A stretch of 64,000 bases of DNA from CBDCFL01 sp965216135 (GCA_965216135.1 CBDCFL010000023.1:496001-560000), one strand, 5' to 3'. Shown: positions 17,819-28,300, numbered from the stretch's first letter. Made by a program: numbers and translations. The notes: generated from the sequence alone by a model not told the origin.

Positions 17819-18973
17819 CCAACGGCCCTAGTCATTGACCGTTTTGACCCATTGTCTGGTAGTGATTGACGTGATTGCGGTTTTGTCGTTTGCAAAGAAG
17901 TTCCATGCTTCGCAACACCTGTCGACGATCTGCTCATAATTGTCGAAGACGGATATGGCGAGCTTGTTGGCACGCAGATAAGCCCACACATTTTCCATCG
18001 GGTTGAGTTCAGGGGAATAGGGCGGGAGTTTGAGCAGGGTGATGTTGTCGGGTACCTCCAGCTCTGCCGAACCGTGCCAGCCAGCGCCATCCAGAATGAG
18101 AAGGGCATGTGCGCCCGATGCGACGGTTTTAGCGATCTCGGCGAGATGCGCGCTCATGGCCTGTGTGTCGGCATGTGGCATGATCAGAGCGGCCGCTTCA
18201 GCCCGTTCCGGGCAGACGGCGCCGAAAATGTAGCTCCAGATATAGCGGGTGTCGCGCGGGGCACGGGGGCGTGTTCCACGCTCGGCCCAGATACGGGTGA
18301 GCGTGCCCTGCTGGCCAACCCGCGCTTCATCCTGAAACCATATCTCCAGGGGCTTGCTGCGGGCTGTTTCCGGCAAGGCTGCTTCTACCTCTGCGGCGAA
18401 GTTTTTTTAAAAGCCTCCTGTGCATCCGGGTCGGATTTCGGATGCTGCGGGCGCACCGACAGACGCCGAAAGCCCAGGCTTGCCAATTGTTTGCCAACAG
18501 TTCGCTCATGCATGGTGACGCCGAAGCGCTCTTCGATCTTGCGTTTCAGATCAATGCGCCGCCAGCGCACAACCCCATCGGTTTCGGGGTCGGGACCCGC
18601 CCGAACCATTTCCGCCAACTCCTCCTTCTGTGCCGCGCTCAGCAGACAGGGTGGATCCGGCGGGCGACGGTTGAACAGGCCCGACACGCCCTCCGCATTG
18701 TAACGGTGGGCCCAATCCCGCAGCGTCTGCCGATCCATGCCGCAGTTTTCTGCCGCCGTCTTGCGGTCAACCCCATCCAGAACCAGGGCAATCGCCAACA
18801 TCCGTCGCGCCGCTTTCCCATCCCGGCACCGCGCCGCTTCCTGGCGAAGCTCGCCTGCGGACTTGTCTTTGCGCGTAATCCTTACTGCCATCAAAGCCTC
18901 CCTTGCCTTGATGCCACTGAATCAGATCACGCCGCTCGTGGGAATCCCCTTGAGTCAAATCTGGGGGCCGTTG
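17819..18973 (-). mobile_element. IS630 family insertion sequence, copy 2
   Basis: The 1155-bp element is nearly identical to that at 39418-40573. The left end TA-CCAACGGCCC is intact, but the right end GGGCCGTTG has lost its last G and the TA, and is joined directly to the IS5 element at 18974. A 12-bp direct repeat, CGTTGTGATTCA, occurs at 17805-17816 and 18969-18980. Confidence 0.9.
17828..18891 (-). CDS. IS630 family transposase in two frames (A7 slippery run)
   Basis: Frame A (18891 to 18385) carries the HTH (DRKTAAENCGMDRQTLRDWA); frame B (to 17828) carries the DDE residues IWFQDEARVGQ, LLILDGAGWH and PELNPMENVW. The join is TTTTAAAAAAAC near 18406, seven A, where copy 1 and copy 3 have eight and read through. 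Either slippage yields the full protein or this copy is inactive. GGAGG precedes the ATG at 18891. Confidence 0.85.
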
Positions 18974-19773
18974 TGATTCAGTTCTCCAAAAGCATGGAGG
19001 CGGTTATGGCACGTTTTGATTTGACGGATTTCGAGTGGTCGGTGATCCAGCCGCTTCTCCCTCAAAAGTCGCGCGGGGTTCCACGGGTGGATGACCGGCG
19101 GGTTTTGAACGGGATATTCTGGCGGCTTCGCACGGGTGCGCCATGGGCGGATATTCCGGCACGCTACGGGCCGCATACGACCTGTGTGAACCGCTTCAAC
19201 CGGTGGCGGAGGGCAGGTATCTGGACGAAGCTTTTGGATGAAGTATCAAAGGCTTATCAGGGGGATATCCAGATGATCGACAGCTCATCCATTCGCGTCC
19301 ATCAGCACGCCGCTAATGGTCAAAAAGGCCACCCGATCCCGTAGCATGGGCCGTTCGCGCGGCGGATTAACCACGAAGATTCACGCACTGGTCGATGCTG
19401 TTGGTCGCCCGATCCGGCTGAAGCTTACCGAAGGCGGGGGCCATGACGGACGTTCTGCGGCGGACATGTTTGAGACGCTGGGCCAGGGCCAGGTTCTGCT
19501 GGCCGACCGCGCCTACGATAGTGATGGGTTGCGCGAAACCCTTGCTGCGCAGGGCGCGTGGGGAAATATCCGGTTGATGCCGAACCGGGTCCGGTTGCCG
19601 GAGTTTTGCCCAAAGCTTTATAAAGAGCGAAATCATGTGGAGAGGTTCTTCAATAAACTCAAACACTTCCGAGCCATCGCCACGCGATACGATAAACGGG
19701 ACGATAACTTCCTTGCTTCCGTTCAACTCGCATCACTGCGTATCTGGTTGCGATCTAATGAGTCGGTGACCTA
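18974..19773 (+). mobile_element. IS5 family element, second type, ends uncertain
   Basis: About 800 bp lie between IS630 copy 2 and IS5 (IS427-like) copy 2, carrying a two-frame IS5-type transposase unlike that at 10.6 kb. Clear inverted repeats were not found at either junction, so the left end may be trimmed and the true right end may lie beyond the neighbouring IS. Confidence 0.65.
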
Positions 19774-19774
19774 G
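19006..19774 (+). CDS. IS5 family transposase, two frames joined by frameshifting
   Basis: Frame one (MARFDLTDFEWSVIQPLLPQ, start 19006 with GGAGG 5 bp upstream) contains the first Asp in IQMIDSSSIRVHQHAA and ends at 19344. Frame two begins in the overlap (GRSRGGLTTKIHALVDAVG), with VLLADRAYDSDG and RNHVERFFNKLKHFR. A CAAAAAGG run near 19321 is a likely -1 slip site. The stop TAG at 19772-19774 is completed by the first G of the neighbouring IS. Confidence 0.85.
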
Positions 19775-20697
19775 GGGGTGTTGACGTTCATCGTGTTTGA
19801 ATGACGATTGCAGCAAGCGAGATGAATGCTTTGAAGCTGTCATCTGTTTTGCAGGAACGCATTGCGATCCCTCTGTATTCCTTCAGCTTTCCGAAGAAGT
19901 TTTCGACCAGGTGACGCCATTTGTAGGTGTGGCGGTCGAACTCCGCCGGGAAGCGGCGGTTTGATTTTGGAGGGATTACCGGCTCGATCCCGACACTGGT
20001 CAGCGCTTCGCGCAGCCAGTTCGCGTCGAAGGCACGGTCGGCGAGAAACTGGTCGCAGGTGAGGCCCTCGATCAGTGCGGCGGTACCCCGCAGGTCATGC
20101 GCCTGACCGGGCAGAAGGCGGAAGTCGATCAGATTGCCGAGCGCGTCCGTCAGAGCCATGATCTTTGTCGTTATCCCGCCGCGAGAGCGTCCGATGGCTT
20201 GGCTTTGAGTCCCCCTTTTGCGCCCTGACCGTGTCGGTGGACTTTGACGATACTACCGTCGATCATCGTGTATTCGAAGTCTGCATCTTCGGCTAATACC
20301 CTGAACATACGATAGAAAGCGTCGGCCCTCACCCACCTTCGGAAGCGCTTGAACACGCTGTTCCAGCGCCCGAACTCTTCCGGCAGCATCCGGTCCGCGA
20401 GATCCAGAGAACTGCCTCGCATCCGCATTCCCGGCCAAGGCAGTGCGGTGCGATGACAGCCCATTGGGCAGGTCGCGCCAGGGGCATCCGGTCCGCGAGA
20501 TCCAGAGAACTGCCTCGACAAACCGGCGCGGGTCAGGGCCGGTGCGACCGGGGTCGCATTCCCGGCCAAGGCAGTGCGGTGCGATGACAGCCCATTGGGC
20601 GTCGGTCAGAACTGTGCGGATCAAGGCTGCTCTCCTCTGTTTGCAACATTGAATCAGTCATCAGCCGATTTGGGAATCCCTAAACGTCAACAAGCCC
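19774..20697 (-). mobile_element. IS5 family (IS427-like) element, copy 2, rearranged
   Basis: This is the same element as 10634-11472, with the same ends and flanking TA/TAG bases, but 924 bp instead of 839. The extra 85 bp near 20387-20471 is a partial, internally deleted copy of the sequence just after it. It was inserted at the end of the other IS5 element, making a nested cluster. Confidence 0.9.
19788..20624 (-). pseudogene. IS5 transposase, disabled by an 85-bp internal insertion
   Basis: The second frame (20159 to 19788) is identical to copy 1 except one Ala-to-Val change. The first frame (from 20624) is disrupted: after GCPWRDLP it enters the duplicated segment and changes frame, since 85 is not a multiple of three. 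A full-length transposase cannot be made from this copy. Confidence 0.85.
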
Positions 20698-20875
20698 TAG
20701 TAAGTACACTAAATAATTTTTCGACATTTGGAACATAACAAGCCAAGAAAGCGATGCCTCCAACGAAGTCATAGCAAGCTTTTGTGTCTATCTTTTTTCC
20801 ATCAAAATCGATGGTACCGGTGAGTCTTGTCGTATTTGAGAAATCGGTGTCAAAATATTGCCGAAGCGTGCCCAT
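20698..20875 (-). pseudogene. Fragment of an unknown AT-rich gene, cut by IS5
   Basis: About 59 residues (MGTLRQYFDTDFSNTTRLTG ... VPNVEKLFSVLT) are open from an ATG at 20875 until the IS end. The frame is also open slightly upstream, without a ribosome site, so the N-terminus may be lost too. No family recognised. It shares low GC and orientation with the 17.5-kb fragment and the TIR gene. The following stretch 20879-20997 shows nothing recognisable. Confidence 0.45.
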
Positions 20876-20997
20876 CAAAATTTGTTCCGTCGGATTTCAC
20901 TAGGCTCACGCGTCATCGAATTGGCAAGCCAAATTTCAGTTGCAACATTATTCAATAATCTTGGCTCAAGCAATGTGTCCGATTCGCTTCCATGCGG

Positions 20998-21222
20998 TTA
21001 GTAGGTCGCGACGGTTGCCGACGACATATGGCTGCTCAGTTTGTTTGAAAGCTCAGTCGTGCTGGATGACACCGCGATCAGCACTACGATTGCAAGGCTG
21101 ACCAATGCCGCGCAAAGAACAACCCAATCAACTGTTATCGCGCCGGTTTGGTCGGCGAAAAATTTTCTGGTTCGCAAGATGCCGCTCACTCTAATAAGTA
21201 CAATCTCAAGTCCCGGGGACAT
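20998..21222 (-). CDS. Flp/type IVb pilin-like small membrane protein
   Basis: The 74-residue protein has one long hydrophobic helix following an acidic/Gly motif: DQTGAITVDWVVLCAALVSL, about residues 24-43. This resembles the pilin-type small proteins common in Rhodobacteraceae. It stands alone, without tad assembly genes, so its export is uncertain. The stretch to 21397 holds no gene that I can support. Confidence 0.6.
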   Translation of the reverse strand: MSPGLEIVLIRVSGILRTRKFFADQTGAITVDWVVLCAALVSLAIVVLIAVSSSTTELSNKLSSHMSSATVATY

Positions 21223-21397
21223 TTCTAACCGTTAATTTGGGCCAAATTCGAACCCCGCGATGAACAGAGGTTGCGAAATCAGCGCTAATCGGGCGTGAAC
21301 ACTCCGTTCACTCAGCGTTCATAAACAATAATGCCCTTCGCGCGCTTTCGCCCGTACCAAAGATTGGCCGCGTAGGTTCGCCCGATTCGACCCACCG

Positions 21398-22542
21398 TCA
21401 GTCCCGCAGCCCCGCCGCGGATATTGCCGCGACACCGGCCAGACCCGCGGAAAGCCCCAGCGATGCGGTGTAATGGCCGTTCAGGTCAAACAGAAATCCG
21501 GCAAGCCACGGGCCCGCCAGACCGGCAGTTCCCCAAGCGGTAAAGACCTTGCCATGAACCCCCGGCCCGATATTCGCGCCATATGTCTTGGTAATGGCAC
21601 CGGGATAAGCGGCGATGATGCCGCCATAGCAAAGCCAATTGTCGCAATGGCCAGCGCCATCACCGGCAAATCGGTTGCCAGCGCCAATACGGCCAGCGCC
21701 GCAGCCGACAGCCCCGGCAGCACCACCAGCGGCACCCGGACGGACATCCGGTCGATCATCCGCCCAGCCACCAGTGAACCGATCAGATTGAACGCCGAGA
21801 TCAACGATGTCGCGTGCCAGTTCGCGCCCGCATAGCCCTTGGCCACGGCAATACCCTGCGCATGGCCGATGACCATAAGGCCGGCAAATGTGGCCGCGCC
21901 ATAGCCAATCCACAGGTGGATCATCGGCGCATTGCTGGCTGTGGTTTGGCGTTTGGCACCCGCGACCTTTTGATAGCTTTGTCCCGATATCGTGACTAAT
22001 CCGGCTGAAATCGCGCCGACCGCGATGATCGTTGCGGCCAGACCCAGCATCGCACCGGCAAATCCGGCGCTGTTTAAAGCCGCAGAAAAACCGATCGGTG
22101 CCAAAATCGCGCCCAGCGCATAGGCCGCGGTAACCACGCCCATAGCCATCCCCTCGCGCCCCGGATTAGCGCGGGCGGCAAATTGCAGACCAAAGCCATA
22201 GCCAAACCCGTTGGCAACGCCAAAGATCACGCCATAACCCAGCCAGATCAGCGCCAGCGACGACCCAAGGCCGGCCAGAACCGCGCCTGCGGCGGCGACA
22301 ATGGCAATGCACAGGATGAACCACGGCGCCGGCCAGCGTGAATAGAGCCGATAGCCCAGGAAAACCGACATCGTGATGAATATCAGCGCCAGCGAATAGG
22401 TCAAAGATACCGCCGAACGATTGGCACCGAATGCCAGTTCCAGCGGGATCAGGAAAACCGAAAACCCGTGCACCGTGCCCAGAACCGCCGACAACAGCGA
22501 CGCCGCGATCAGAACCAGTTTTCCGGATGTTTCGGCACTCAT
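21398..22542 (-). pseudogene. MFS transporter with a single-base frameshift
   Basis: The first frame gives about 10 of 12 membrane helices, from MSAETSGKLVLIAASLLSAV, and shifts near 21620 after LAIATIGFA. The remainder, YGGIIAAYPGAITKTYGANI ... AGVAAISAAGLRD, is in another frame and ends at 21398. Adding one base in GGCTTTGCTATGG (to read GCC TAT) restores a normal protein of about 380 residues. It belongs to the oxalate/formate-antiporter-like group; the substrate is unknown. A sequencing error cannot be excluded. Confidence 0.8.
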
Positions 22543-22729
22543 CACTCGCCCATCAGATCGGCCCGCCCATAACCTGCCTTAACCCGGCCGGGGCTGCGGA
22601 AAAAGGTTTCGATAATCCGGGCAGGCCCGATATTCGCCCGATGGTACGCAATCCACTTATCCAAGTCGCATTCCCACTTGACCGCCACCTGCGCCGCGCG
22701 CCAAATAGCCCTCGCATGGTTCCCCGCCA

Positions 22730-22915
22730 ACCTGCCCAGCAGGGGGGAGCATATGGGAATGCGGTGCAGGAGACCCAAAACGGGGCCTAAGGCCGCAGCC
22801 GCCCCCGCGACTGTAAGCGAAGAGCGTCTTGTCAACAACCACTGGGGCAACCTGGGAAGGCGACAAGAGGCCGTGACCCGCAGAGCCAGGAGACCAGCCA
22901 TGCAAAGGCAAAATA
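22730..22915 (+). promoter_or_regulatory. Cobalamin riboswitch
   Basis: The conserved elements are present in order: GGAATGCGGTGCAGGAGACC (about 22755), GCCCCCGCGACTGTAAGC near 22800, CCACTGGGGCAACCTGGGAA (22839-22858) and the B12 box AGAGCCAGGAGACCAGCC (22882-22899). It lies 40-60 bp before cbtB and would switch off the cbtB-cbtA-cobW-cobN operon when adenosylcobalamin is abundant. Confidence 0.93.
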
Positions 22916-22955
22916 CCCAACCCGTCGGGTGTGACGGGCAAAGGAGTGAACGACT

Positions 22956-23126
22956 ATGACGACCAAGACGCTTTCCACCAGCCGCCTTGATACCGGCCTG
23001 CTTTCCATCATCGCCGTGGCCTTTGCCGGGCTGCTGACGATCTTCGTGGCGGGCCATGCGCAATCGGCGGTTCTGCACGATGCTGCCCACGACGTGCGCC
23101 ACGCCAACGGCTTTGCCTGCCATTAA
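22956..23126 (+). CDS. cbtB: Cobalt transporter subunit CbtB
   Basis: The 56-residue protein has one membrane helix and a conserved C-terminal His-rich tail (VLHDAAHDVRHANGFACH), the CbtB hallmark. With CbtA it forms a predicted B12-regulated cobalt transporter. AAGGAG lies 9 bp before the ATG, and the riboswitch is directly upstream. Confidence 0.92.
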   Translation: MTTKTLSTSRLDTGLLSIIAVAFAGLLTIFVAGHAQSAVLHDAAHDVRHANGFACH

Positions 23127-23129
23127 GCC

Positions 23130-23828
23130 ATGATCAGACAATTGATCGCCAGCGCGGTCTTCGCTGGCTTTGCCGCAGGGCTGATCGCCGCGGCGCTGCA
23201 ACTTGTGTTCGTCCAGCCGCTGCTGCTGGAGGCTGAGCTTTATGAAAGCGGCGCGCTGATCCATTTCGCGGGCGAGGCCGATGCGCATGATCACGCCACC
23301 CACGCCCATCCCGATCCGTCCGGGGCTTTCGATCTGGCCCGTGCTGGCCTGTCGGTGCTGTTTTCGACGCTCGTCTATACCGGCTATGGCCTGTTGCTGG
23401 TTGCCGGTTTTGCGCTGGCCGCGCGTTACGGCCTATTGGTCGATGCGCGGCGCGGATTGTTGTGGGGTGTCGCAGGCTTTGTCGCTGTGCAATTGGCCCC
23501 CGCCGCCGGATTACCACCCGAATTGCCAGGATCGGCGGGTGCCGAAATTACATCGCGCCAGATCTGGTGGTTTTCCACGGCTGGGGTAAGTGTGCTGGGT
23601 CTCGCGCTCATCGCCTTTGGTCGCGGCTGGCCGCTGATGCTGATCGCGGTGGCAGCACTCCTCGCGCCGCACATTATCGGCGCGCCACACGCCGCGGCGA
23701 TGACTGGCACCGCCCCACCGGAACTGGCAGGCGCATTCGCGGGGCGCACCCTGGCGGTCGGCCTTGCGGCCTGGGCATTGCTCGGCACGATCGCCGCGTA
23801 TTTCTGGCAGCAGCTGGACAAGGATTAG
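23130..23828 (+). CDS. cbtA: Cobalt transporter subunit CbtA
   Basis: The 232-residue membrane protein has about five to six helices and a His-rich loop after the first (EADAHDHATHAHPDP). It partners CbtB in cobalt uptake for cobalamin synthesis. It starts 3 bp after cbtB and ends 3 bp before cobW. Confidence 0.9.
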   Translation: MIRQLIASAVFAGFAAGLIAAALQLVFVQPLLLEAELYESGALIHFAGEADAHDHATHAHPDPSGAFDLARAGLSVLFSTLVYTGYGLLLVAGFALAARYGLLVDARRGLLWGVAGFVAVQLAPAAGLPPELPGSAGAEITSRQIWWFSTAGVSVLGLALIAFGRGWPLMLIAVAALLAPHIIGAPHAAAMTGTAPPELAGAFAGRTLAVGLAAWALLGTIAAYFWQQLDKD

Positions 23829-23831
23829 CAG

Positions 23832-24875
23832 ATGGCACCGAAAATCCCCGCCACGATCGTCACCGGCTTTCTCGGCTCTGGCAAAACCACACTGATCCGC
23901 CACATGCTGGCCCATTCGCAAGGCCGCCGCATCGCGCTCATTATCAACGAGTTTGGCGACCTCGGCGTCGATGGCGACATCCTCAAAAGCTGCGGCGACA
24001 AGACCTGTCGCGCCGACGACATCGTGGAATTGTCGAACGGCTGCATCTGTTGCACCGTGGCGCAGGAATTCGTGCCGACGCTGGAAATGTTGCTTGCCCG
24101 CGATGTTCCTCCCGATCACATCGTCATCGAAACATCCGGCCTCGCTCTGCCCCAACCGCTGGTGCGCGCTTTCAACTGGCCGGAAATATCGACCAAGGTT
24201 ACCGTTGACGGCGTGGTCACTCTGGTCGATGGCAAAGCCGTAACCCAAGGCCGGTTTGCCCATAACGTCGATGCCGTCGATGCCCAGCGCAAACTGGATG
24301 ATAACCTTGATCACGAAACCCCACTTTCTGAGCTTTTCGAGGATCAGATCGCCTGCGCCGATATGATCGTGGTCAACAAAACCGATCTGCTGGCAGGCGA
24401 CGAGGCCACAGCGCTGGTAAAGCGTCTGGGCAAACAGGCGCGCCCCGGCGTGCAGGTGGTCAAAACCTCGATGGGTGCGCTTCCGGTTGATGCTCTGCTG
24501 GGTCAGGGCATCGGCGCTGAAGCCGATCTGGCGGCGCGCCATGAGGTCCATCACCGCCACGATGATGATCCTGACCACCATCATGACCACGATGAATTTG
24601 AAAGTTTCGTCATCACCGGGTGCGAGATTGCCGACCCCGACCGCTTTGCCAGTCAGCTCGCAGAAGTGATCCGCACCCACGACATCCTGCGCCTGAAAGG
24701 CTTTGTCGCTGTCGCCAACAAACCCCTGCGCCTGGCGCTGCAGGCCGTCGGCCCCCGGATCGACAGCTACTTCGACCGCCCCTTCACCGCCGACGAGCCC
24801 CGCGAAACCCGTCTGGTGGTGATCGGTCGGGCGGGTCTTGACCGCGCCGCCATCACCGCTGCGCTGGCGCCATGA
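23832..24875 (+). CDS. cobW: CobW family metallochaperone GTPase
   Basis: The 347-residue protein has the P-loop GFLGSGKTTLIRH (about 11-23), the metal-binding SNGCICCTV with its CxCC, the NKTDL guanine motif (about 180) and a His/Asp-rich stretch (VHHRHDDDPDHHHDHDEFES) before the C-terminal CobW domain. It is thought to deliver cobalt to the CobNST chelatase. Its stop overlaps the following gene by 4 bp. Confidence 0.93.
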   Translation: MAPKIPATIVTGFLGSGKTTLIRHMLAHSQGRRIALIINEFGDLGVDGDILKSCGDKTCRADDIVELSNGCICCTVAQEFVPTLEMLLARDVPPDHIVIETSGLALPQPLVRAFNWPEISTKVTVDGVVTLVDGKAVTQGRFAHNVDAVDAQRKLDDNLDHETPLSELFEDQIACADMIVVNKTDLLAGDEATALVKRLGKQARPGVQVVKTSMGALPVDALLGQGIGAEADLAARHEVHHRHDDDPDHHHDHDEFESFVITGCEIADPDRFASQLAEVIRTHDILRLKGFVAVANKPLRLALQAVGPRIDSYFDRPFTADEPRETRLVVIGRAGLDRAAITAALAP

Positions 24876-25324
24876 TCACGGTTGAGCCGGGTGATCCGCG
24901 CCACCCGGACTCGACCGCGCTATTGCAGGCTGCCCACGAACATCTGAATTCGCTGTCATACCCGCCTCGCTCGCAGCATTATCTTGGCAGCGACGCGCTT
25001 TGCGCCCCATCGGTTCGGTTTTTTGTGGCCAGGCGCAAAGGTGTCGCGGTTGGATGCGGTGCGCTGGCGGTCAGGGATGGCTATGGCGAAGTAAAGTCAA
25101 TGTTTACCACGCCTTCCGTGCGCCATGAAGGCACAGCTTCGAAAATACTGCACAGGCTCGAAGATACCGCCCGTGACAAAGGCCTGAAATTCCTGCGCCT
25201 TGAAACCGGCCACGACATGAACGACGCCATCGGCCTTTACCGCCGCCATGGCTTTGCCGACCGCGGCCCCTTTGGCGATTATGATAACGACCCGCTCAGC
25301 CTGTTCATGGAAAAGCGCCTGTGA
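24872..25324 (+). CDS. GNAT family N-acetyltransferase
   Basis: The 150-residue protein has the acetyl-CoA motif region VKSMFTTPSVRHEGTASKIL (about 72-91) and the C-terminal YRRHGFADRGPFGDY. The substrate is unknown. Overlap with cobW (ATGA) puts it in the cobalamin operon. Confidence 0.85.
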   Translation: MITVEPGDPRHPDSTALLQAAHEHLNSLSYPPRSQHYLGSDALCAPSVRFFVARRKGVAVGCGALAVRDGYGEVKSMFTTPSVRHEGTASKILHRLEDTARDKGLKFLRLETGHDMNDAIGLYRRHGFADRGPFGDYDNDPLSLFMEKRL

Positions 25325-25327
25325 CCT

Positions 25328-25350
25328 TTCATTGTTCCCCAAATACTCAC
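25328..25350. repeat. Dispersed extragenic motif, copy between GNAT gene and cobN
   Basis: TTCATTGTTCCCCAAATACT is the complement of AGTATTTGGGGAACAATGAA. It resembles the copies at 26832, 29174, 31671, 49265 and 63240. It sits in the short gap before cobN. Confidence 0.6.
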
Positions 25351-25367
25351 GCGCAGGCTCAGGGCTG

Positions 25368-28300
25368 ATGCACCTGCTCGCCGCCACCCCTGGGGCGATC
25401 GACGATGGCTCTGAACCCTTCGATCTGGGCCAGACGCCCGCCGACATCGTGTTTCTTTCGGTGGCCGACACCGAACTTGCCGCCCTGTCGCAGGCCCGCG
25501 CAACGCTGGACAATCCCCCCGCGATCAGGCTGGCCAGCCTCAACCACCTGCGTCACCCGATGTCGGTCGATCTGCATATCGCCAATTGCGCGGCAAAATC
25601 GCGCCTGGTCATCGCGCGGTTCCTGGGCGGCGCGGGCTATTGGGCTTACGCGTTTGAGCAATACGCGGCACATCTGGCCGAGGCCGGCGTGCCTTTCGCA
25701 GCCCTGCCCGGCGATGACAAGCCTGACGGCGAACTGCGCCAGTTCTCGACAATCAGCGACGACGATTATCACGCGCTCTGGTCCTATTTCGTCGAAGGCG
25801 GGCCGGAAAACGCGACCGCCCTGCTGACCTATGGGCGCGCGATGCTGGACGGCACCGCCAAGCCCGGTCCGGCCAGACCGCTGTTAAGGGCGGGGCTTTA
25901 CTGGCCCGGCGAAACTGATACCGCGCTCGGCGATCTTGGCGCACATTGGACAGCCGGTGCGCCCGTGGTCGCGATCATATTTTACCGCGCGCTGGTGCAG
26001 GGCGCGGGCCTGCATCCGATCAACCGCATGGTCAAATCCCTGCGCCGGCGCGGCCTTAATCCGATGCCGGTCTTTGTGGCCTCGCTGAAAGACCCGGTCT
26101 CGGCGGCGACTTTGGAAAGCCTGTTCAAGACCGCGCCACCGGATGTGATCCTGAACTGCACCGCATTTGCCGTCGGCGATTTTGGCGGGGCGCGCGCACC
26201 GAACCCGCTTGCCACGCCCGCTGCCAACGCCGCGACGGTTTTTCAGGTGGTGCTGTCGGCAGCGAGCCAGGACGCCTGGGCCGACGGTCTCGTCGGTCTT
26301 TCGGCCCGTGACATCGCGATGAATGTCGCCCTGCCCGAGGTTGACGGCCGTCTGCTCAGCCGCGCCATATCCTTCAAGGACGAAGCGTTCTTCGATGTCG
26401 CCACCGAATGCGCCATCGCCACCTATCGCGCATGTGGCGACCGGGTCGAATTCGTCGCCGATCTGGCGGCCAATTGGGCGCACCTTCGCAACACCCCGTC
26501 AGCGGATCGCAGAGTTGCACTGGTGCTGGCCAATTACCCCAACAAGGACGGGCGTCTGGCCAATGGTGTCGGCCTCGACACCCCCGCGGCGACGGTTCAC
26601 GCGCTGAGCCTGCTGGCGGATGCGGGCTACCGGATCGAAAATCCGCCCGCCGACAGCGAGGCGCTGATGGCCGCCATCATGGCCGGGCCGACCAATTGGC
26701 TAAGCGACCGGTTCGAGCGCCAAGGCGGCGTAACCCTGTCGCTGGACCAATACACAAACCACTACGCCAAACTGCCACTGGAAAATCGCCAACAGATCGA
26801 GGAACGCTGGGGAAAACCGCAAGACGACCCCTTCATTGTTCCAAAAATACTCAATGGCGACGCACCGGGCTTCAAGCTCTCGGTTCTTGAATTCGGCACC
26901 GTCGTCATCGGGCTGCAACCGGCGCGCGGCTATAATATCGACCCGACCGAAACCTACCACTCGCCCGATCTGGTGCCGCCGCACAATTACCTGGCGTTTT
27001 ACTTCTGGCTCAGACACGCTTTCGGCGCGCATGCGATTGTGCACATGGGCAAACACGGCAATCTGGAATGGCTGCCCGGCAAAGCGCTGGCGCTTTCTGC
27101 GACCTGTTGGCCCGAAGTTGCGCTTGGCCCCACGCCGCATATCTATCCCTTTATCGTCAATGATCCCGGCGAAGGCACGCAAGCAAAGCGCCGGGCGCAA
27201 GCGGTGATCATTGATCACCTGACCCCGCCGCTGACCCGCGCCGAGACATATGGGCCCTTGCGCGATCTGGAAGCGCTGGTTGACGAGTATTTTGAGGCCG
27301 CCGGGGTCGATCCACGCCGGATCAAACATCTGCGCCGCGAAATTCTGTCGCTGACCGCCACCACCGGTCTCGATGCCGATGTCGGCATGACCGGAGAAGA
27401 TGAAAAGACCGATCTGGCCAAACTTGACGCCTATCTCTGCGAGCTGAAAGAGGCGCAGATACGCGACGGGCTGCATGTGTTCGGGCAATCGCCTGACGGC
27501 CAGTTGGAACGCGATCTGGCGCTGGCCCTTTTGCGGGTGCCGCGCGGCGATGGCCAGGGCGGCGATGCCAGCCTGATCCGGGCATTGGCCGACGATTGCG
27601 GCGTCAGCATAGACCCGCTCGATTGCGATATGGGCGTACCCTATGACGGCCCAAAACACAAATTCCTGCGGGCAACCGGCATCGAGACCTGGCGCAGCAA
27701 TGGCGATACGGTCGAGCGGCTGGAAAAGCTGTCGCAACTGGCCTTCGGCTGGGCGGCGACGCCCAAACATTTCACCCATACCGCGCCGGTGCATGAGGCT
27801 TTGCACGCCGATATACTGCCCGCCATCCGCGCCTGCGGCCCGGCGGAGGGCGCGGGCCTTCTCACCGCCCTTGCAGGGCAATTCGTCGCCCCGGGGCCGT
27901 CCGGCGCGCCGACGCGCGGGCGACCCGATGTGCTGCCGACGGGGCGCAATTTCTACAGCGTCGATACCCGCGCCGTGCCGACGCCAACTGCATGGGCACT
28001 GGGCTGGAAATCGGCGAACCTGCTGATCGAGAAATACCTGCAGACCCATGGCGACTGGCCGCGCACGATGCTGCTGACCGCCTGGGGCACGGCGAATATG
28101 CGCACCGGCGGCGACGACATCGCGCAATGCCTGGCGCTGATGGGGGTCAAGCCGCAATGGGACGCCGCCAACCGCCGGGTGACCGGGTTTGAGGTGATCC
28201 CCGCCACCGCTCTTGGTCGCCCGCGCGTCGACGTGACGCTGCGCATCTCGGGCTTTTTCCGCGACGCTTTCCCGCAGCAGATCGCGCTGGTCGATTCAGC

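Noticed and set aside
17770..18108. Additional transposase-like frames within IS630 copy 2
   Set aside because: They are alternate frames of the same element; only the HTH and DDE frames carry family motifs.
25248..25367. N-terminal extension of cobN
   Set aside because: It lies over the GNAT gene and an extragenic motif and encodes nothing CobN-like.
26700..28157. A 485-codon open frame opposite cobN
   Set aside because: Antisense to conserved CobN blocks, with composition typical of shadow frames.
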